Source: CAMTUH01 sp947084935 (lineage in GTDB: Bacteria; Pseudomonadota; Gammaproteobacteria; Coxiellales; Coxiellaceae). From it: a stretch of DNA of 64,000 nt. Positions within the stretch are counted from its first letter, which is position 1; each line of letters begins with the position of its first letter. A program made the position numbers and the translations under genes. A model generated the notes under the pieces. The model saw only the letters and a program-made list of their open reading frames with translations, ran no database searches and was not told the DNA's origin. Location of the stretch: positions 62,001 through 126,000 of the forward strand of contig CAMTUH010000003.1 of assembly GCA_947084935.1 (NCBI GenBank). The letters are read 5' to 3'. Positions 17,291-26,026 of the stretch are shown in pieces.

Positions 17291-18838
17291 ATGACAACAC
17301 AGCTACAAGCTTCTGAAATTAGCGATATCATTAAATCGCGTATTGATAAATTGGGCATAAAGCCCGAAGAGCGAACGGAAGGTATTATTGTCAATTTAAA
17401 AGATGGCATTGTGCGTGTCTACGGATTGCGCGACGTCATGTACGGTGAAATGATCGAATTTCCCGAAAATACCTACGGATTGGCTTTCAATCTTGAGCGC
17501 GATTCCGTGGGTGCCGTCGTCATGGGTCCCTACGAACATTTGGAAGAAGGAATGACGGCGCGGTGCACCGGTCGAATTCTCGAGGTTCCCGTCGGCGAAG
17601 CCTTGCTGGGTCGAGTCGTTGATGCCTTGGGGAATCCCATCGACGGAAAGGGCCCGGTCGAAACTGAGCTGACCTCTCCCATTGAAAAAGTGGCTCCGGG
17701 AGTGATTACCCGAAAATCGGTGGACACGCCGCTGCAAACGGGGGTGAAATCCATCGATGCCATGGTTCCCGTGGGTCGTGGCCAGCGTGAATTAATCATC
17801 GGCGATCGGCAAACGGGTAAAACGGCCATCGCTATTGATACCATCATCAATCAAAAACATACCGGTGTGAAATGTATTTACGTTGCGGTTGGACAAAAAC
17901 AGTCGTCCGTTGCGGCGGTAGTTCGCAAATTAGAAGAACACGGTGCTATGGAACATACCATTGTGGTTTGCGCGAGCGCTTCCGAAGCGGCCGCTCTGCA
18001 ATATTTAGCGCCGTACTCCGGTTGCACGATGGGCGAATATTTCCGAGATCGCGGGCAAGACGCGTTAATTATTTACGATGATTTGACCAAACAAGCATGG
18101 GCGTATCGACAAATATCCTTACTGCTTCGACGCCCTCCGGGTCGAGAAGCGTATCCGGGAGATGTTTTTTATTTACATTCTCGATTGCTGGAACGGGCCG
18201 CACACGTCAATGCACATTACGTTGAAAAATTCACACAAGGAAAAGTAAAAGGCAAAACGGGCTCTTTAACAGCACTTCCGATTATTGAAACGCAGGCCGG
18301 AGACGTATCGGCGTTTATTCCCACCAACGTGATTTCAATCACAGACGGTCAAATTTATTTAGATGTGAGTTTGTTTAATTCTGGAATTCGCCCCGCGATT
18401 AATGCGGGGTTATCCGTGTCGCGCGTGGGTGGTGCCGCACAAACAAAAATCATTAAAAAATTAATTGGTGGTTTGCGTATTGCACTGGCTCAGTATCGCG
18501 AACTAGAGGCCTTCGCGCAATTTGCGTCGGATTTGGATGAAACCACGCGCAAACAACTGGAACACGGCCAGCGGGTCATGGAAATATTGAAACAACCGCA
18601 GTATCAACCGCTAAGCGTCGCTGAAATGGCTATCATTTGGTACGTGGTAAATAACAATTTCCTCGACGACGTTGAGGTGAAAAAAGTCGTGGATTTTGAA
18701 AAAGCGTTGTTGGGTTTTCTGCACGATCAGCATCAAGAGTTGCTGGACGCGATTAATGCAAAGCCAGAATATTCTGAAGAAACCGCAGAAAAAATTCGCA
18801 CCGTAGTTGAGACATTCAAAAAAACACAGGCTTATTAA
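17291..18838 (+). CDS. atpA: ATP synthase F1 subunit alpha
   Basis: The 515-residue product matches the family length of about 513. The P-loop GDRQTGKTAIA and the segment ALIIYDDLTKQAWAYRQ are diagnostic. It forms the non-catalytic nucleotide-binding part of the F1 hexamer. GGGAG precedes the ATG, immediately after the repeat copy. Confidence 0.99.
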   Translation: MTTQLQASEISDIIKSRIDKLGIKPEERTEGIIVNLKDGIVRVYGLRDVMYGEMIEFPENTYGLAFNLERDSVGAVVMGPYEHLEEGMTARCTGRILEVPVGEALLGRVVDALGNPIDGKGPVETELTSPIEKVAPGVITRKSVDTPLQTGVKSIDAMVPVGRGQRELIIGDRQTGKTAIAIDTIINQKHTGVKCIYVAVGQKQSSVAAVVRKLEEHGAMEHTIVVCASASEAAALQYLAPYSGCTMGEYFRDRGQDALIIYDDLTKQAWAYRQISLLLRRPPGREAYPGDVFYLHSRLLERAAHVNAHYVEKFTQGKVKGKTGSLTALPIIETQAGDVSAFIPTNVISITDGQIYLDVSLFNSGIRPAINAGLSVSRVGGAAQTKIIKKLIGGLRIALAQYRELEAFAQFASDLDETTRKQLEHGQRVMEILKQPQYQPLSVAEMAIIWYVVNNNFLDDVEVKKVVDFEKALLGFLHDQHQELLDAINAKPEYSEETAEKIRTVVETFKKTQAY

Positions 18839-18842
18839 AATA

Positions 18843-19709
18843 ATGTCTAAAGCGCGAGAAATACGGCAAAAAATTAGTAGTATCAAGAACACGCAAAAGA
18901 TTACGCGTGCGATGGAGCTTGTGGCTGCCAGTAAAATGCGAAAGGCGCAAGATCGCATGGTGATGTCTCGTCCGTATGCCGAGAAGATTCGCAAAGTCAT
19001 CCGTCACGTGGCGGCCAGTCACGCGGAATACCCGCATCCTTATTTGCAGCAACGAGAGAATATTCATCGCGTGGGTTATATCGTGGTGACTACGGATCGC
19101 GGTCTTTGCGGCGGCCTCAATGTGAATCTTTTTCGGGCGGTTATTGCGGACGTGAAAAAGTGGCGCGATAAAAACGCGGAGATCGATTTGTGCGTCATTG
19201 GGCGAAAAGGCGAGGCGTTTTTTCGTCGCTACGGTGGAAATGTATTGGGTGTTGCGGATCATTTGGGCGATGCGCCAGAAATTCAGGATCTCATTGGTAT
19301 TGTCAAAGTGATGCTGGATCAGTACGACAAAAATAAAGTCGACGCCATATTTATTGTCAGCAATGAATTCGTGAATACCATGATACAAAAGCCGGTCATC
19401 CGTCAGTTATTACCGTTGCCGGTGGACGTGAAGGAAAAGAGCGAGTACTGGGATTATATTTACGAGCCCGATTCTTCGAAAGATTTACTCGAAATGCTGT
19501 TAGTGCGCTATATCGAATCACAAGTATATCAAGGCGTCGTTGAAAATATTGCGTGCGAGCAAAGCGCACGCATGGTGGCGATGAAAAATGCGACGGAAAA
19601 TGCGGGCCAATTAATTGATGAGTTGCAATTGATTTATAACAAAGCGCGACAAGCCGGCATTACGCGAGAAATTGCGGAAATTGTCGCGGGCGCAGCGGCC
19701 GTTGAATAA
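18843..19709 (+). CDS. atpG: ATP synthase F1 subunit gamma
   Basis: The start is ATG 18843, where the conserved MSKAREIRQKISSIKNTQKIT begins; a longer frame from 18807 overlaps atpA and is not used. The 288 residues match the family length. The segment TTDRGLCGGLN and the C-terminal helix region DNAGQLI-like ENAGQLIDELQL are typical. It is the rotating central shaft. Confidence 0.98.
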   Translation: MSKAREIRQKISSIKNTQKITRAMELVAASKMRKAQDRMVMSRPYAEKIRKVIRHVAASHAEYPHPYLQQRENIHRVGYIVVTTDRGLCGGLNVNLFRAVIADVKKWRDKNAEIDLCVIGRKGEAFFRRYGGNVLGVADHLGDAPEIQDLIGIVKVMLDQYDKNKVDAIFIVSNEFVNTMIQKPVIRQLLPLPVDVKEKSEYWDYIYEPDSSKDLLEMLLVRYIESQVYQGVVENIACEQSARMVAMKNATENAGQLIDELQLIYNKARQAGITREIAEIVAGAAAVE

Positions 19710-19727
19710 CTAAAATGAGGTGAGCAA

Positions 19728-21107
19728 ATGAGTACAACCGGAATCATTACTGAAGTCATCGGTGCCGTCGTCGACGTAGAATTTCCCCGCGATGCCGTGC
19801 CTAAAGTCTATGATGCATTAAACGTCAAAGAAAACCATCTCGTGCTAGAAACGCAGCAGCAATTGGGCGACGGCGTCGTTCGCACCATTGCGATGGGAAG
19901 TACCGAAGGATTGAAACGAGGATTGTCGGTGGAAAACACGGGTGAGCCCATTCAAGTACCCGTCGGTGAAAAAACGCTCGGGCGAATTATGAACGTGCTT
20001 GGTGAACCGATTGATGAAGCGGGGCCCATCGGTTCCGATAACTATTTGCCGATTCATCGATCCGCACCCTCTTTCACCGAGCAATCCGGTGCAACGGAAT
20101 TATTAGAAACCGGCATCAAGGTGATTGATTTGTTATGCCCGTTCGCAAAAGGCGGCAAAGTGGGTTTGTTTGGCGGTGCCGGTGTCGGTAAAACCGTTAA
20201 CATGATGGAACTTATTCGGAATATTGCTATCGAACACAGCGGTTATTCCGTATTTGCCGGTGTTGGCGAACGAACGCGCGAAGGCAACGATTTTTATCAC
20301 GAAATGAAAGAATCGAATGTGTTAGATAAAGTAGCGCTGGTTTACGGACAAATGAATGAACCGCCGGGAAATCGTCTGCGCGTGGGTCTCACGGGATTAA
20401 CCGTCGCAGAAGCCTTCCGGGATGAAGGCCGCGACGTGCTGTTATTTATCGATAATATTTTCCGCTATACGTTGGCGGGCGTAGAAGTGTCCGCACTGTT
20501 GGGACGTATGCCGTCGGCGGTGGGATACCAGCCTACGCTTGCCGAAGAAATGGGTGTTCTGCAAGAACGCATTACGTCGACGAAAACGGGATCTATTACT
20601 TCTATTCAAGCCGTATACGTGCCCGCCGACGATTTAACCGATCCTTCGCCGGCGACGACGTTTGCGCATTTGGACGCGACCGTCGTGTTGTCCCGACAAA
20701 TCGCGGAACGCGGAATTTATCCCGCCATTGATCCGCTCGACTCAACCAGCCGACAATTGGATCCGTTAGTCGTGGGCGATGAACATTATCGGATTGCGCG
20801 CAGTGTTCAAGAAACTTTGCAGCGCTACGAAGAATTAAAAGACATTATTGCAATTTTGGGCATGGATGAATTATCGGAAGACGATAAGCTGGCGGTCCGA
20901 CGCGCTCGGAAAATTCAACGCTTCTTATCGCAACCATTCTTCGTTGCGGAAGTATTTACGGGTGCGTCAGGTAAGTACGTTTCTTTGAAGGATACGATAC
21001 ACGGATTCAAAGGAATTATTAATGGCGAATACGACGATCTTCCCGAGCAAGCTTTTTATATGGTGGGCACTATTGATGAAGCCATTGAAAAAGCAAAATC
21101 ATTATAA
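19728..21107 (+). CDS. atpD: ATP synthase F1 subunit beta
   Basis: The 459-residue product has the P-loop GGAGVGKTV, the catalytic GERTREGND segment and the DELSEDD motif (DELSEED in E. coli) near the C-terminus. It carries the catalytic sites. GAGGTGAGC precedes the ATG. Confidence 0.99.
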   Translation: MSTTGIITEVIGAVVDVEFPRDAVPKVYDALNVKENHLVLETQQQLGDGVVRTIAMGSTEGLKRGLSVENTGEPIQVPVGEKTLGRIMNVLGEPIDEAGPIGSDNYLPIHRSAPSFTEQSGATELLETGIKVIDLLCPFAKGGKVGLFGGAGVGKTVNMMELIRNIAIEHSGYSVFAGVGERTREGNDFYHEMKESNVLDKVALVYGQMNEPPGNRLRVGLTGLTVAEAFRDEGRDVLLFIDNIFRYTLAGVEVSALLGRMPSAVGYQPTLAEEMGVLQERITSTKTGSITSIQAVYVPADDLTDPSPATTFAHLDATVVLSRQIAERGIYPAIDPLDSTSRQLDPLVVGDEHYRIARSVQETLQRYEELKDIIAILGMDELSEDDKLAVRRARKIQRFLSQPFFVAEVFTGASGKYVSLKDTIHGFKGIINGEYDDLPEQAFYMVGTIDEAIEKAKSL

Positions 21108-21123
21108 ATGGTGAAAAAATATT

Positions 21124-21552
21124 ATGGCCACAAGCACCATGCAATTAGAAATCGTTTCCGCTGAGGCGTCTGTTTTTAGCGGAATCGTGGAAATGATTGC
21201 CGTAACCGGTAGCGTGGGAGAATTGGGCATTTATCCGGGGCATCGCCAATTGCTGACCTCTCTCAAGCCGGGGCAAATCAAGGCAATTTTGGAAGGCGGG
21301 AAAGAAGAGGTATTTTACGTGTCGGGAGGAATGCTGGAAGTCCAGCCCGACTCGGTCACCGTCTTGGCCGATACGGCTTTACGGGCCGCGGATTTGGATG
21401 AGGCGGCGGCGCTGGCGGTGAAAGAAGAAGCCGAGCGCGCACTCGAAGAGCGAAAAGCCGGCATTGAATATTCAAGAGCGATGACGGAATTGGCAGAAGC
21501 CGCCGCGCAATTGCGGGCGATTGAGATGATTCGAAAGAGAGCTAAACGGTAG
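21124..21552 (+). CDS. atpC: ATP synthase F1 subunit epsilon
   Basis: The 142-residue product has the N-terminal beta sandwich with GELGIYPGHRQLLT and a C-terminal helical hairpin rich in Ala, Glu and Arg, the regulatory part that inhibits ATP hydrolysis. It is the last gene of the operon. I see no terminator before glmU, and the predicted glmU promoter lies across its end. Confidence 0.97.
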   Translation: MATSTMQLEIVSAEASVFSGIVEMIAVTGSVGELGIYPGHRQLLTSLKPGQIKAILEGGKEEVFYVSGGMLEVQPDSVTVLADTALRAADLDEAAALAVKEEAERALEERKAGIEYSRAMTELAEAAAQLRAIEMIRKRAKR

Positions 21553-21559
21553 CTATAAT
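21531..21559 (+). promoter_or_regulatory. Predicted promoter for glmU inside the end of atpC
   Basis: The -35 is TCGAAA (4 of 6), the spacer is 17 bp, and the -10 is TATAAT (21554-21559). It starts transcription about 25 bases before the glmU ATG, so glmU could be expressed independently of the atp operon as well as by readthrough. Confidence 0.5.
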
Positions 21560-21591
21560 AATAGGCTACATGGGATGATTGAGTTACTACG

Positions 21592-22956
21592 ATGGGTTTA
21601 AGTGTCGTCATTCTCGCAGCGGGCAAAGGAAAGCGCATGGTTTCCGACACGCCCAAAGTACTTCATCGGCTCGGTGGAATTCCTTTATTGGAACGAGTGG
21701 TCAATACGGCAAAAGCTTTGCACGCTTCTACCATTCACGTGATTTATGGAAACGGTGGCAGTGAAGTCCGCGACAAGCTGGATTATTTGCCCGTGCATTG
21801 GGTTCTGCAAGAAGAACAATTGGGAACCGGTCACGCGCTGATGCAAGCCATACCTTATTTCAAGGATGATGATCAGGTATTGGTGCTGTCCGGAGACGTT
21901 CCGTTAATTTCGATCAAAACACTGCGCGATTTATTAAATAACACGCCACACAACAGTTTGGGATTGGTCGTTGCTGAATTATCCGATCCCACGGGCTTGG
22001 GGCGCATCATCCGAAATGAAATGGGAAACATCATCCGAATTGTTGAACACAAAGATGCGAATAAACAGCAGTTAGCGATTCGTGAAATTAATACGGGAAT
22101 TCTAACGGCATCCGTGTCGCATTTGAAATCGTGGTTACCGCGCTTAGGCAATATGAATCAACAGAAAGAATATTATTTAACCGATATTATTGCATTAGCG
22201 GTCAGCGATGGAATTTCCGTTGGCGGTATTTTGGCGCATTGCCCCGAAGAAGTGCAAGGCGTTAATGATCGATGGGAGTTGACGAAATTAGAGCGTTATT
22301 ATCAACAAACGATGGCAAAGAAACTTGCGTTGGCGGGAGTAACCTTTGCAGACCCCAACCGATTGGACGTGCGCGGGGATGATGTTCAAGTGGGACATGA
22401 TGTCTTTATTGATGCGAACGTCATTTTAGAAGGAAAAATACGCATCGGAAACGATACCCGCATTGGCTCGAATGTTGTTTTAAAAAACGTTGTTTTGGGT
22501 GATCACGTGGAAATTCATCCAAACACCGTAGTCGAAGACGCCGTCATTGCGAGTCACTGCAGCGTGGGCCCTTTTGCGCGGATCCGTCCGGGATCGATTT
22601 TAGAAGCAGGCGCTAAAGTAGGAAATTTTGTTGAAATGAAAAAATCCACGTTGGGCCCCAGCAGTAAAGCGAATCATTTAACGTATTTAGGCGACACCAC
22701 GGTAGGAAAAGACGTTAATATTGGTGCGGGAACCATTACGTGTAATTACGACGGCGTTAATAAATCACAAACCATTATTGAAGATAATGCCTTTATTGGA
22801 TCCAATACCTCTTTGGTCGCGCCCGTTAAAATTGGAAAAGATGCGACGATTGGTGCGGGTTCCGTCATCACGCAAGATGCGCCGGCGAATAAATTAACCC
22901 TCGAACGCAGCCAGCAGAAAACAATCGACGGTTGGAAACGTCCTAAGAAGAAATAA
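21592..22956 (+). CDS. glmU: Bifunctional N-acetylglucosamine-1-phosphate uridyltransferase / glucosamine-1-phosphate acetyltransferase
   Basis: The 454-residue product matches the family length. The N-terminal uridyltransferase has VVILAAGKGKRMVSDTPKVLH, and the C-terminal half is a left-handed beta helix of hexapeptide repeats with the acetyltransferase motif GDTTVGKDVNIGAGTITCNYDG. It makes UDP-GlcNAc for peptidoglycan and lipopolysaccharide. glmU next to atpC is a common gammaproteobacterial arrangement. Its stop is only five bases from the stop of the convergent WD40 gene. Confidence 0.98.
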   Translation: MGLSVVILAAGKGKRMVSDTPKVLHRLGGIPLLERVVNTAKALHASTIHVIYGNGGSEVRDKLDYLPVHWVLQEEQLGTGHALMQAIPYFKDDDQVLVLSGDVPLISIKTLRDLLNNTPHNSLGLVVAELSDPTGLGRIIRNEMGNIIRIVEHKDANKQQLAIREINTGILTASVSHLKSWLPRLGNMNQQKEYYLTDIIALAVSDGISVGGILAHCPEEVQGVNDRWELTKLERYYQQTMAKKLALAGVTFADPNRLDVRGDDVQVGHDVFIDANVILEGKIRIGNDTRIGSNVVLKNVVLGDHVEIHPNTVVEDAVIASHCSVGPFARIRPGSILEAGAKVGNFVEMKKSTLGPSSKANHLTYLGDTTVGKDVNIGAGTITCNYDGVNKSQTIIEDNAFIGSNTSLVAPVKIGKDATIGAGSVITQDAPANKLTLERSQQKTIDGWKRPKKK

Positions 22957-22961
22957 AAAAT

Positions 22962-24089
22962 TTAACGTCGCAAGTCATAGAAAAAAAGCTGTGCTTTTTC
23001 ACGATCTTTTTTAGGGTCTGAAGGACAAGAGCCTGCAACAAACATACTATTGCTAAGCAGTGTTAACGCGGAAACGCGACCCGGATGTCCATCATAAGTA
23101 CGCATGCTGTTAGCTTCGCGTACATCCCACAGTTTTATCAATCCATCGTCCGCACAGCTCAAAAAAGTAGAAGCATCAATCGGAGCCGCTTTCCATACAC
23201 GGTTTTCGTTTTTTGTTGTACCGTGTTCCGTGCCCTCATGAACTACCTCTCTTTTTTCCACATCAATCACTCGAGTCATGCCGCCAAAAAACGAAAGCGC
23301 TAACCAAGAAGGGTTTTCCTGAAATTTATTCACATCTGAAATAAAAGGGCGTTGGCTGCTGCTTGACGTTTCTTCCTCAACAATCGTATCCAGTTTTTCC
23401 CAACCATTATTCGGGGGCGTGTCTTCAAGTTCTTCAAAGACAGACAGGCGGCAACCGTGAATAGCAACTATTCTGCTTGAATCTAATTCAGCAAAACCAT
23501 AAACCCACTCTGAGTCGTCAAAATTGAATACGCGGTATATTTTTTTGGTATCAAGATTGAGCTGTACAAACCTTTCAGCCATGCCAATCAAGGCAAAATA
23601 ACCCTCACGTTGTTGACAGGTAATCCCCATGATTCTCGTTTCATTACGAGTCTTGCAAAAGCTTTGATAATTGGTACTTGCGCTAGAGGCGACTTTTTCC
23701 AGGTCATTGATCTGTTTTGGTAAGTTATCACTATAATAAATTTTATTGTTATAAATGTTTTTGCACAGAACAAAACCATTTCTAGACCCAACCATGACGG
23801 ACCCATCAGGAAAAATATCCAGCGCCGTTATCCAGTGTCCATACGAGTAATATTCCTCCGTTGTATTGCGAGGTTTGGAAACCAAGCCCTTAAACTTCCC
23901 TTCTTCAGTCCACATACGAACGGTAGTGTCTTTCGACCCTGTTACAATACGATCGTCGATTTTAACCATTCCATGGATGTCGTCTTTGTGGGCATTAGGG
24001 ACGTGTCGAATGAGGGCAGACGACGATTTCATATTCAGCTGGGCAAACGGCAAGCTTAGATCTTCTTCTGTATGTTCTGCACGACTCAT
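22962..24089 (-). CDS. WD40-repeat protein of unknown function
   Basis: The 375-residue product shows several WD40-like blades. The clearest are DRIVTGSKDTTVRMW (about residues 45-60), SFLSCADDGLIKLWDVRE (about 310-328) and a GHPGRVSALTLL blade after it. No signal peptide or membrane helix is seen, so it is a soluble beta propeller and probably a scaffold for protein binding. WD40 proteins are uncommon in gammaproteobacteria, and one in an intracellular pathogen could be a secreted effector; that is inference. The ATG overlaps the stop of the ASCH gene (ATGA) and has a very strong AAGGAGG site, so its translation is coupled to that gene. Confidence 0.8.
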   Translation of the reverse strand: MSRAEHTEEDLSLPFAQLNMKSSSALIRHVPNAHKDDIHGMVKIDDRIVTGSKDTTVRMWTEEGKFKGLVSKPRNTTEEYYSYGHWITALDIFPDGSVMVGSRNGFVLCKNIYNNKIYYSDNLPKQINDLEKVASSASTNYQSFCKTRNETRIMGITCQQREGYFALIGMAERFVQLNLDTKKIYRVFNFDDSEWVYGFAELDSSRIVAIHGCRLSVFEELEDTPPNNGWEKLDTIVEEETSSSSQRPFISDVNKFQENPSWLALSFFGGMTRVIDVEKREVVHEGTEHGTTKNENRVWKAAPIDASTFLSCADDGLIKLWDVREANSMRTYDGHPGRVSALTLLSNSMFVAGSCPSDPKKDREKAQLFFYDLRR

Positions 24090-24442
24090 AACGGCCCTCC
24101 TTTCGGGGGTAGTAATTGAATTTTAATTCCTATCACGCCGAGCGTAGTTTCTTGTGCCTCATAACCCGGAAATGATCGATATAACGCTAGAGCTTCACCT
24201 AAACTATCCACGTCCGGCAGACAGTTTTTTAAACCGAAATACTGCAACAATTGTTGAAAGTTTTTAAATTTTTTTATTTCAAGAATCTGGGTGTGTATGC
24301 GTTTGCCTTCAGATACAAATTCCAAGCATTGTCCTACCCGCAAGGCAGCGAACTTCTCTTTAGCAACTCGTCCCTCAACGGTTTTATCGCCCGAACATAT
24401 CTGTTGAAAATATTTGGGTTCTATATTCACCGAACAAATCAT
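24086..24442 (-). CDS. Single-domain ASCH (PUA-like) protein
   Basis: The 118 residues match the C-terminal domain of the upstream gene product: GDKTVEGRV versus GRKTYEGRV, FGLKNCLPD versus IGYKNMVPE, YRSFPGYE versus YSSIPGYP, then a closing GVIGIKI versus VVAFGIKV. The Gly-x-Lys-Thr-x-Glu-Gly-Arg motif is the core of the ASCH superfamily, which binds RNA or modified nucleosides. It is sandwiched between two genes with four-base ATGA overlaps on each side, so all three are translated from one mRNA. Confidence 0.8.
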   Translation of the reverse strand: MICSVNIEPKYFQQICSGDKTVEGRVAKEKFAALRVGQCLEFVSEGKRIHTQILEIKKFKNFQQLLQYFGLKNCLPDVDSLGEALALYRSFPGYEAQETTLGVIGIKIQLLPPKGGPL

Positions 24443-25554
24443 CTTCCAAAGGTAAAGGTGGTCTCTCTGTTTTGATACGGCTTTACTCCGAGACGAGGTT
24501 CATGAACTACTTTTATCCCAAAAGCGACCACACCAAAGCGCTCTGCTTTTTCTGGGTACCCAGGAATACTGCTGTAGAGTCTGGTGGCATTAAAGGGCGA
24601 GCTTGCTTCAGGAACCATGTTTTTGTAACCAATATCCTCTAACATTGCTCCAAAGCTCGGATATTCTCTCCGGTCCGTAATTTCCGTAATTACCTTGGTG
24701 TTTCCTGCAAACCAAGTCACGCGGTCGCCGATTTGGTATTTTTGAAACATAGAGGTATTGACTCTGCCTTCATAAGTTTTTCGCCCATGGATAATGTCTT
24801 GAATATATTGCAGCTTCAAAGTACAGCTGTGATTCTGAAGAGTTGAGCCACGAGGTTTGCCGGTGAGTGTGTTTGGAAAGAACCTTGCGTTTCCTGTTTG
24901 CTGTAAAGTGCTAGAGGTAGTAACTTGGCGCGGTCTTTTTGATTCGGTAATAGAAGGTTGTTCTTGAGTACTAGGGCTTGTCACTTCATCGTAGGAACGT
25001 TTTTTTCCACGATCGCTGCTGCTGGTAGTGCTCGTAGTAGTTGTTGTAGTCGTCGTGGTAGTAGTAAGAGTAGCCTGAGGAAGCTGATATATTAATTCAT
25101 GCTCAAAGATGCCATCTGATTTTTTTTTGGAGCGCGCAATAGCAAAGCCTTTTTTTTGAAAAAAAGTAAGCGCTTCCGGTTTGGTTGATGATACGGTTAA
25201 AATAATACTCTCAGCCTTTCGCTGGCGAGCAATTTGCTCCGCCCGCTGGAGAAGAATGGAGCCAAACCCGTGGCCACTATCGGCTGTTGGATCTAATAAC
25301 GTAAGTGTTTTTACCTCAAGGCCCTTGTCTACTAATTTTTTTTTGTAAACGATTAAACCGGTAAGTTTCTTATCAATAAAAAGACCCTCGCATAATCGAT
25401 CATATCCCTTCCCGATTTTTTCGAGCGCGTCTTTCTGTGGCCCATAAACGGGGCGGATCACCTGATCAAAAGCTTTTTCAATTAAGGGAAATTCTCGACA
25501 GTATAAATCTATAACACGAAAATGCATTTTCAAATTTGACAAATTTGATCTCAT
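24439..25554 (-). CDS. GNAT acetyltransferase fused through a Thr-rich linker to an ASCH domain
   Basis: I take ATG 25554, which has AGGAG ten bases upstream, giving 371 residues; an upstream GTG at 25596 would add 14 residues but has no such site. Residues about 10-155 are a GNAT domain, with LTLLDPTADSGHGFGSILLQRAE as the acetyl-CoA strand and loop and FFQKKGFAIARS near its end. A run of Thr follows (about residues 160-180), then a Ser/Lys/Arg-rich linker, then an ASCH domain (about 245-355) with GRKTYEGRV. The domain pairing suggests acetylation and recognition of RNA or nucleosides. E. coli YqfB, an ASCH protein, hydrolyses N4-acetylcytidine, but function here is unknown. Confidence 0.8.
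   Translation of the reverse strand: MRSNLSNLKMHFRVIDLYCREFPLIEKAFDQVIRPVYGPQKDALEKIGKGYDRLCEGLFIDKKLTGLIVYKKKLVDKGLEVKTLTLLDPTADSGHGFGSILLQRAEQIARQRKAESIILTVSSTKPEALTFFQKKGFAIARSKKKSDGIFEHELIYQLPQATLTTTTTTTTTTTSTTSSSDRGKKRSYDEVTSPSTQEQPSITESKRPRQVTTSSTLQQTGNARFFPNTLTGKPRGSTLQNHSCTLKLQYIQDIIHGRKTYEGRVNTSMFQKYQIGDRVTWFAGNTKVITEITDRREYPSFGAMLEDIGYKNMVPEASSPFNATRLYSSIPGYPEKAERFGVVAFGIKVVHEPRLGVKPYQNRETTFTFGR
25013..25072. repeat. Triplet-repeat tract encoding a Thr/Ser run
   Basis: On the minus strand this is a run of ACN codons mixed with a few AGC codons. It encodes about ten consecutive Thr, then Ser-Thr-Thr-Ser-Ser-Ser, in the linker of the GNAT-ASCH protein. Such tracts can change length between strains by slippage without a frameshift. 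Confidence 0.7.
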
Positions 25555-25685
25555 GGACCATGAACTCCTGTTAAAAATTTGATTGTATCGTAGCACGGTG
25601 ATTTTGCTTTTGTCGCTTAAGAGAATCTTAAAACGCTCGCATTCTTTTCAATGCTGGGAACGAGTCTTTGCGGGTACGGGAAGCA

Positions 25686-25711
25686 AAACAAGGAGGCAAG
25701 CCTCCTTGTTT
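25686..25711 (-). terminator. Rho-independent terminator after the Asn/Pro/Gln-rich gene
   Basis: The arms AAACAAGGAGGC and GCCTCCTTGTTT are perfect 12-bp inverted repeats separated by two bases. Read on the minus strand, the hairpin is followed by TTTTGCTT. It lies 39 bases past the stop of the small gene and ends the rsmE-MFS-small gene transcript. Confidence 0.75.
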
Positions 25712-25749
25712 ACACGTGGTATTTTATTTCGTATTAAATCCGAAAAGCT

Positions 25750-25941
25750 TTATCGTTGACCTTGTCGGTTTGGGTTACCACGTTGTTGATTTGGATTTTG
25801 TTGGTTCGGATTTTGAGGTCTTTGTGGTTGCCCTTGGGGTCGATTTGGATTTTGATTTGGATTTTTTTGATTTGGATTTCCTTGGGGTCTTTGCTGTGGA
25901 TTTCTTGGGTCTCTTGGGTTTTGTTGTCCTGGGTTACTCAT
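25750..25941 (-). CDS. Small Asn/Pro/Gln/Arg-rich low-complexity protein
   Basis: The 63-residue product is made almost wholly of Asn, Pro, Gln, Arg, Gly and Lys in PNQ and PQ-type repeats, for example NPNQKNPNQNPNRPQGQP. It is strongly basic with no hydrophobic segment and would be disordered. AAGGAG lies seven bases before the ATG and a perfect terminator follows, so I prefer this strand to the longer opposing frame (25668-26144 plus), which is Phe/Val/Leu/Asp-rich antisense of the same repeats. No function is known; a nucleic-acid or surface-binding role is speculation. Confidence 0.72.
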   Translation of the reverse strand: MSNPGQQNPRDPRNPQQRPQGNPNQKNPNQNPNRPQGQPQRPQNPNQQNPNQQRGNPNRQGQR

Positions 25942-26026
25942 CGTCGTACTCCTTGTTTTCGATGATTTATAGAAAAAGATGGGTTGCGTGTGTGTCTAAT
26001 TACTATAGAACTTGTTTTTACGAGAG

